Source: Kiloniellales bacterium
GTDB taxonomy: Bacteria; Pseudomonadota; Alphaproteobacteria; Kiloniellales; JAKSDN01
Assembly (NCBI GenBank): GCA_028280455.1
Contig: JANQLT010000180.1
Location: 1-54,632 of the forward strand
Direction: 5' to 3'
DNA: 54,632 nt
Shown here: positions 49,936-54,632 of the stretch, piece by piece
How positions within the stretch are numbered: position 1 is the stretch's first letter
How the letters are laid out: the number at the start of each line of letters is the position of its first letter
The notes under the pieces: model-generated
What the model saw: the letters and a program-made list of their open reading frames with translations, nothing else
What the model was told of the DNA's origin: nothing
Database searches by the model: none
Made by a program: the position numbers and the translations under genes

Positions 49936-50758
49936 CGCGCAACCCGCTCGTCTTGTGAAGGAACCAATCGACCACGAAGTTGACCCCGACGGTCAGCAGC
50001 GCGATCGCGCCGGCCGGCAGCAGCGGCGTGATGTCGCCGAAGGTGATCAAGGTCGCGTTGTCGCGCACCATGCTGCCCCAGTCGGCGGTCGGCGGCTGGA
50101 TGCCGAGGCCGAGGAAGCTGAGCGCGCTGATGAAGAGGAACACGAAACAGAAGCGCAGGCCGAACTCGGCGACCAGCGGCGGCATGGCGTTGGGCAGCAC
50201 CTCGCGGAAGATCACCCAGCCCGTGCCCTCGCCGCGCAGCCGGGAGACCTCGACGAAGTCCATGACCACGATGTTCATGGCCACGGCGCGCGCCAGACGG
50301 AATACGCGCGTCGAATCGAGCACGGCGATGACGATGATCAGCACCGGCACCGAGGTCCCCACGATGGTCAGGATCAGCAGCGCGAAGATGAGCTGCGGAA
50401 TGGCCATCAGGACGTCGACCATGCGGCTCAGGATCTGGTCGACCCAGCCGCCGAGCGCCGAGGCCAGGAGGCCGAAGCCGCCGCCGATCATGAAGGCCAG
50501 GCAGGTCGTCACGAAGGCGATGCCGACCGTGTTGCGGGCGCCGTAGATCAGCCGCGTCAGCATGTCGCGGCCGAGATTGTCCGTGCCCAGGACGTATTCC
50601 TCGCCCCAGGGCTCGAACTCGGCGCCGACGATCTCGGTCTCGCTGTAGGGCGTCAGCACCGGCGCGAAGAGGGCGACGGCGACGTAGATGAAGATGACCA
50701 GGAGCCCGAAGCGGGCGCTCCAGGGGGCCGAGCCCAGGAATTTGAGGACTGCCGACAT
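49925..50758 (-). CDS. Dipeptide/oligopeptide-type ABC transporter permease (DppC-like)
   Basis: This inner-membrane protein of 277 residues has about six helices. The N-terminal helix (FGLLVIFIYVAVALFAPVL) is followed by the typical LGTDNLGRDMLTRLIYGAR block of DppC/OppC permeases. The ATPase-docking loop is around VEVSRLRGEGTGWVIFREVLPN. The ATG at 50758 has GGGGAAG upstream and lies 12 bases below the stop of the partner permease. Confidence 0.92.
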   Translation of the reverse strand: MSAVLKFLGSAPWSARFGLLVIFIYVAVALFAPVLTPYSETEIVGAEFEPWGEEYVLGTDNLGRDMLTRLIYGARNTVGIAFVTTCLAFMIGGGFGLLASALGGWVDQILSRMVDVLMAIPQLIFALLILTIVGTSVPVLIIVIAVLDSTRVFRLARAVAMNIVVMDFVEVSRLRGEGTGWVIFREVLPNAMPPLVAEFGLRFCFVFLFISALSFLGLGIQPPTADWGSMVRDNATLITFGDITPLLPAGAIALLTVGVNFVVDWFLHKTSGLRDDH

Positions 50759-50770
50759 GCCGATCTTCCC

Positions 50771-51724
50771 CTACCTCGGATGCAGCAATCGAGGATTGCT
50801 GATGATCGACAGCACGTCGGCCGTCAGGTTGAGCAGCACATAGGTGGCCGCGAAGATCAGCGAGGCCGCCTGCACCACCGGTATGTCGCGTTTCTGCACC
50901 GAATCGACCAGGAGCTGTCCGAGACCCGGATAGACGAAGACCACCTCGACGATGACCACGCCGACGACCAGGTAGGCCAGGTTGAGCACGACGATGTTGA
51001 TGATCGGCGAGAGGGCGTTGGGCAGCGCGTGGTGGGTGATGATCCGGCCGCGCTTGATGCCCTTGAGGTTGGCCATCTCGATATAGGGGCTGGCCAGCAG
51101 GTTGATGATCGAGGCGCGGGTCATGCGCATCATGTGCGCGACGACCACCAGGGTCAGCGTCAAGGCGGGCAGGAAGCTGCGATAGACCCGGTCCCAGAAG
51201 GGCAGGTCGGCGCTGACGTTGGAGATGCTCGGGAACATGCCGGCGTTGATCGAGAGCAGCAGGATCAGGATGTAGGCGACGAAGAACTCGGGAAAGGAGA
51301 TCGAGCTCAGGGTCATCACGTTGACCGTGCGATCGAAGATCGAGTTGCGGTAGAGCGCCGCCAGGATGCCCAGGGTCAGCGCCAGGGGCACCGAGATCGC
51401 CGCCGCCAGCAGCGCCAGGAACAGCGTGTTCAGCAGGCGTCCGCCGATCAGCTCGGAGATCTCGCGCTGATTGGCCAGGGACTTGCCCATGTCGCCCTGG
51501 AAGATGCCGCCCAGCCACTCCAGGTAGCGGACGTGGGGCGGCAGATCGAGCCCCAGTTCGCGACGGAACGCGGCGACCGTCTCTTCCGTGGCCGCCTGGC
51601 CGAGGATCGCCTGGGCGAGATCGCCCGGCAGCAGCTCGACCCCCAGGAAGATGATCAGGGACACCACGGTCAGGGTGACCACGCCCAGGGCCAGGCGCTG
51701 CACCACCATCTTGATCAAGGCCAT
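50771..51724 (-). CDS. Dipeptide/oligopeptide-type ABC transporter permease (DppB-like)
   Basis: This inner-membrane protein of 317 residues has six helices. Family marks are LLPGDLAQAILGQ near residue 32, RASIINLLASPYIEMANLKG at the docking loop and VFVYPGLGQLLVDSVQKRD. The ATG at 51724 has GGAGAG six bases upstream. It is the first gene of the operon; no substrate-binding protein is present upstream or elsewhere in the window. Confidence 0.92.
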   Translation of the reverse strand: MALIKMVVQRLALGVVTLTVVSLIIFLGVELLPGDLAQAILGQAATEETVAAFRRELGLDLPPHVRYLEWLGGIFQGDMGKSLANQREISELIGGRLLNTLFLALLAAAISVPLALTLGILAALYRNSIFDRTVNVMTLSSISFPEFFVAYILILLLSINAGMFPSISNVSADLPFWDRVYRSFLPALTLTLVVVAHMMRMTRASIINLLASPYIEMANLKGIKRGRIITHHALPNALSPIINIVVLNLAYLVVGVVIVEVVFVYPGLGQLLVDSVQKRDIPVVQAASLIFAATYVLLNLTADVLSIISNPRLLHPR

Positions 51725-52088
51725 CGGTCTCTCCGTCCTGCCCCAGACCCCGCGAGACCAACGAACCCAGCCTGCCGGGCCGCGGCTTCAGCCACGACCC
51801 GAGCCTTTCGCCCGAGGCGAAGTGCCAACAGCATAAGGGAGCTGAGCCTCCCGCTACCCCGTTCGTTTTTCTCGTTGCCACCGGCCAGGTTGGAGGCTTG
51901 GCCGGCTTGGGCCTTATTCTAGGCCAGGACCGGCTCGGCAATGCAAGCCCCGCGGATAGGGTCCCTCGATTGCGGCGATCGAAGGCCTCGATCCTCGGGG
52001 CGATTGGCAAGGCTGCCGTTCGGACGTAGAAGACCCCTGTTTCGGGGCCGGCCGCGCGCCGCCGCAAGCTCGACAGGGAGGAGAGTGC
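51725..52088. promoter_or_regulatory. Divergent intergenic region between transporter and HAD operons
   Basis: About 360 bases separate the permease operon (minus) from the HAD operon (plus) and must carry both promoters. A CGTTTTTCTCG patch near 51865 and TTATTCTAGG near 51913 are the only AT-richer parts. No gene or clear operator is visible. Confidence 0.4.
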
Positions 52089-52847
52089 ATGACCATCAAG
52101 GCGGTGACCTTCGATCTTTGGGACACGATGGTTCACGACGATTCCGACGAGGCCAAGCGCAGCGCCGCCGGCCTGCGCTCGAAGCGCGACGAGCGGCGCC
52201 ACCTGGTCTGGCAGGCGCTCAACGAGATCGAGCCGATCGCGCTGGAGCAGGTGCGCCTGGCCTACGACGTGGCCGACGCCGGCTTCAACCTGGTCTGGAA
52301 GGAGAACCACATCAACTGGACCGTCGAGCAGCGCCTGCGCGTGATCCTGCAGGGCCTCGGGCGGAGCCTGCCGGCCGCGGCCATGGCGACCTTGATCGAG
52401 CGCACCGGCGCGATGGAGGTGGAGATCTCGCCGGACCCGATCGAGGGCATCGACCAGGCGCTGGGCGCGCTCGCCGAGCGCTACAAGCTGGCCGTCGTCT
52501 CCGACTCCATCGTCACGCCGGGCAGCGGCCTGCGGCAGATCCTCGAGAAGCACGGCCTGAAGCGGCATTTCTCCGGCTTCTCTTTCTCGGACGAGGTCGG
52601 CCACTCCAAGCCGCACCGCTCGATGTTCGAGACCGCCGCCTCGCAGCTCGGCGTCTCGCTCGAGGAGATCGTCCACGTCGGCGACCGCGACCACAACGAC
52701 GTCAAGGGGCCGCACGCGATCGGCGCCAAGGCGATCCTTTTCACCGGCTCGCGGCCGGACGATGCCGAGACCACGACGGCCGACGCCGTCTGCGCCCACC
52801 ACCGCGACCTGCCGGCGATCGTCGATCGCCTGGCGGCGCAGCCCTAG
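52089..52847 (+). CDS. HAD-superfamily hydrolase
   Basis: This 252-residue cytoplasmic enzyme probably acts as a small-molecule phosphatase. HAD motifs are in order: FDLWDT with nucleophile Asp9, VVSDS (motif II), KPHRSMF lysine (motif III) and VGDRDHND (motif IV). The helical cap at about 20-100 is of the C1 type. Motif I lacks the second Asp at the usual plus-two position (Trp11), as in some dehalogenase-like members. GGGAGGAG precedes the ATG. It starts a three-gene plus-strand operon. Confidence 0.85.
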   Translation: MTIKAVTFDLWDTMVHDDSDEAKRSAAGLRSKRDERRHLVWQALNEIEPIALEQVRLAYDVADAGFNLVWKENHINWTVEQRLRVILQGLGRSLPAAAMATLIERTGAMEVEISPDPIEGIDQALGALAERYKLAVVSDSIVTPGSGLRQILEKHGLKRHFSGFSFSDEVGHSKPHRSMFETAASQLGVSLEEIVHVGDRDHNDVKGPHAIGAKAILFTGSRPDDAETTTADAVCAHHRDLPAIVDRLAAQP

Positions 52848-52866
52848 CCGAGAGGAGGCCCGAGCC

Positions 52867-53727
52867 ATGGCCCAGCAGCCGCGCTTCCTGGTGGTCGACG
52901 GCTATGCCCGCGAGGGCCGGGAGGGCTTGAGCGCCGGCGGCGCGACGACGGCCGGCGAGCTCTACCGGCGCATGCTGGACAGCTGCACGCCGGGCGGCGC
53001 CAGCGTCGACGTGCTCTATCCGGCCGACCCCGACGCGGCGCTGCCGAGCGGGGCGGCGCTCGGCGACTACGACGGCATCGCCTGGACCGGCTCCAGCCTG
53101 ACGATCCACCAGCCCGACCCGCAGGTGACGCCGCAGATCGAGTTCGCCCGCGCCGCCTTCGAGGCCGGCGTGCCGAGCTTCGGGAGCTGCTGGGCGGCGC
53201 AGATCGCCGTGGTCGCCGCCGGCGGCCTTTGCGCGGTCAACCCGCGCGGCCGCGAGATGGGCATCGCCCGCAAGATCGCCCTGACCGACGCCGGCCGCGG
53301 CCACCCGCTCTACATCGGCAAGAAGACGGTCTTCGACGCCTTCATCAGCCACGACGACGAGATCACCCACCTGCCGCCCGGCGCTGTCCTGCTCGCCTCC
53401 AACGACCACAGCACGGTGCAAGCCGTCGCCGTGGTCCACAAGGGCGGCCACTTCTGGGGCCTGCAGTACCACCCGGAGTACGACCTGCACGAGCTGGCGC
53501 GGCTCTGCTACTGCCGCAAGCAGAAGCTGACCGACAAGGGCTTCTTCCGCGACCTGGACGCGGCCCAGGCCTTCGTCGATCAGCTCGAGGCCCTGCACCA
53601 GGACCCCTCGCGCAAGGATATCGCCTGGCTGCTCGGCATCGACCAGGACGTGATCAACGAGGACGTCCGTCTGGCCGAGGTGCGCAACTGGATCGAGAGG
53701 CTGGTGCTGCCGACCATGGCGCACTGA
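52867..53727 (+). CDS. Class I glutamine amidotransferase-like protein
   Basis: This is a protein of 286 residues with a GATase1 fold. The nucleophile elbow FGSCWAAQ places Cys108, and the His202/Glu204 pair lies in YHPEYD, so the catalytic triad is complete. About 60 extra residues follow the usual end, including LGIDQDVINEDVRLAEVRNW. No synthetase partner lies next to it, so it may hydrolyse gamma-glutamyl or amide bonds by itself. The ATG at 52867 has GAGGAGG nine bases upstream and begins 19 bases after the HAD stop. Confidence 0.85.
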   Translation: MAQQPRFLVVDGYAREGREGLSAGGATTAGELYRRMLDSCTPGGASVDVLYPADPDAALPSGAALGDYDGIAWTGSSLTIHQPDPQVTPQIEFARAAFEAGVPSFGSCWAAQIAVVAAGGLCAVNPRGREMGIARKIALTDAGRGHPLYIGKKTVFDAFISHDDEITHLPPGAVLLASNDHSTVQAVAVVHKGGHFWGLQYHPEYDLHELARLCYCRKQKLTDKGFFRDLDAAQAFVDQLEALHQDPSRKDIAWLLGIDQDVINEDVRLAEVRNWIERLVLPTMAH

Positions 53728-53749
53728 CTCCGTTGGGAGGTTCGGAACC

Positions 53750-54478
53750 ATGCGCATGTACGGCGCGCTGGCGCCCTGGTTCCACCTGATCACCCACCCG
53801 GACGACTACGCCGAGGAAGCCGACCACATTCTGCGGGTCGCCAGGGCCGGCTGTGCCGCGGCGCCGGAGACGCTGCTCGAGCTGGGTTCCGGCGGCGGCA
53901 ACATGGCGTCCCATCTCAAGCGTCACCTGCACTGCACCCTCACCGACCTCTCGCCAGAGATGATCGCGGTCAGCCGCTCGCTCAATCCCGAGTGCGAGCA
54001 TCAGCAAGGCGACATGCGGAGCCTCGATCTCGGGCGCTCCTTCGACGTGGTGCTGGTGCACGACGCCATCGGATACTTGACCTGCGAGGCCGATCTGGCC
54101 GCGGCGATCGGGACGATGGCGCGCCACCTGAAGCCCGGCGGCCTGGCCATCCTGATTCCCGACGAAACCACCGAGACCTTCGCGCCCGGATCCCGCCATG
54201 GCGGCGTCGATGCGGCCGACGGCCGCAGCCTGCGTTACCTCGAGTGGAGTCAGGACGTGGAGCCCGGCGCCACGACTCACGCGGTCGACTACGCGATGCT
54301 GATCCGGGAGCCCGGCAAGCCGACCCGCGTCGAGCAGGACAGACATGTCCTGGGGCTTTTCCCGAAGGCGACCTGGCTAGCCTTGATCGAGGCCGCCGGT
54401 CTCGAGCCGATCGAAACCGGCGTGGTGGACCCCATCGCAGACCAGCACGCCTTCTTCACCGCGCGCCGGCGCGGCTAG
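53750..54478 (+). CDS. Class I SAM-dependent methyltransferase
   Basis: This 242-residue cytoplasmic enzyme has the SAM-binding motif LLELGSGGGN (about 42-51), acidic Asp66 after the second strand, and motif IV VVLVHDAIGYL. The N-terminus (MRMYGALAPWFHLITHP) is that of small-molecule methyltransferases. GGGAGG lies nine bases upstream of the ATG, 22 bases after the amidotransferase stop. The substrate is unknown; it is probably in the same pathway as the two genes before it. Confidence 0.87.
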   Translation: MRMYGALAPWFHLITHPDDYAEEADHILRVARAGCAAAPETLLELGSGGGNMASHLKRHLHCTLTDLSPEMIAVSRSLNPECEHQQGDMRSLDLGRSFDVVLVHDAIGYLTCEADLAAAIGTMARHLKPGGLAILIPDETTETFAPGSRHGGVDAADGRSLRYLEWSQDVEPGATTHAVDYAMLIREPGKPTRVEQDRHVLGLFPKATWLALIEAAGLEPIETGVVDPIADQHAFFTARRRG

Positions 54479-54540
54479 GGCGTTCCCTGCTTGGGCGGAA
54501 TCGTCACCGCTCCGCTAAGCCGGCAAGGCTATCGAAACGA

Positions 54541-54632
54541 ACCGCCCCCTCACCCGGCTCCGGCTAAGCTCAGCCTTCGGCTTCGCTAAGCCTCCACGGC
54601 CCTCTCCCCCGACGGGGGAGAGGGATGCGCAG
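54541..54632. repeat. Second copy (left half) of the palindromic dispersed repeat
   Basis: The bases from CGCCCCCTCACCCGGCTCC to CCCTCTCCCCCGACGGGG match 9713-9794 with only a few substitutions. The copy is cut by the window end. As at 9.7 kb it directly follows a gene end (54478). Confidence 0.85.

Overview
The window is high-GC bacterial DNA. Codon usage, the IS630 end, the 2-aminoethylphosphonate (AEP) transporter type, the SPINDLY-like glycosyltransferase and a perfect CtrA-type box all point to an alphaproteobacterium, probably of the Rhodospirillales kind. That placement is inference. No rRNA, tRNA or CRISPR array was recognised.

Layout. 1-376: the truncated end of an IS630-family element and degenerate dispersed palindromes. 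377-6.6 kb (minus): a phosphorus-uptake block, with a Na/Pi-cotransporter/PhoU-like protein followed by an AEP-type ABC transporter (binding protein, ATPase, fused permease). 6.7-9.7 kb: a LOG-family protein, a DUF-type hypothetical and an M23 peptidase, then a large palindromic repeat at 9703-9862. 9.9-18.5 kb (minus): a run of tetratricopeptide-repeat (TPR) genes: a TPR-only protein, two TPR/GT9-like proteins, a 66-residue protein, a TPR/GT41 (O-GlcNAc-transferase-like) enzyme and a TPR/tubulin-tyrosine-ligase-like ATP-grasp protein. 18.66-38.06 kb (minus): one 6467-codon gene for a type-I-secreted, RTX-ended adhesin. 38.1-38.6 kb: its AT-rich regulatory region. 38.9-47.4 kb (minus): the matching secretion machinery (HlyD adaptor, LapB/LssB-type ABC exporter, two tandem TolC-type outer-membrane proteins) and a 130-residue protein that looks like a free-standing type I secretion signal domain. 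48.2-51.7 kb (minus): a dipeptide/oligopeptide-type ABC transporter without a binding protein. 52.1-54.5 kb (plus): HAD phosphatase, class I glutamine amidotransferase and methyltransferase genes, then half of the same palindromic repeat seen at 9.7 kb.

How it may work together. From 47.4 kb down to 9.9 kb every well-supported gene lies on the minus strand except one 62-codon ORF. The simplest reading is one surface-adhesion locus: TolC/ABC/HlyD exports the giant adhesin, and the TPR/GT41/GT9/TTL-like cluster just downstream supplies candidate cytoplasmic modification enzymes (glycosylation, amino-acid ligation) for it. The adhesin is a mosaic of PPC domains, P-domains, about nine copies of a beta-sandwich module, cadherin-like DxDGSE units, propeller-like regions and four copies of a roughly 225-residue Rossmann-like alpha/beta module. 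I do not know the alpha/beta module from other RTX adhesins. A TTAA-N7-TTAAC sequence in the AT-rich leader suggests CtrA-type (cell-cycle/motility) control. The links between modification and adhesin, and between CtrA and adhesin, are inferences from position and motif only.
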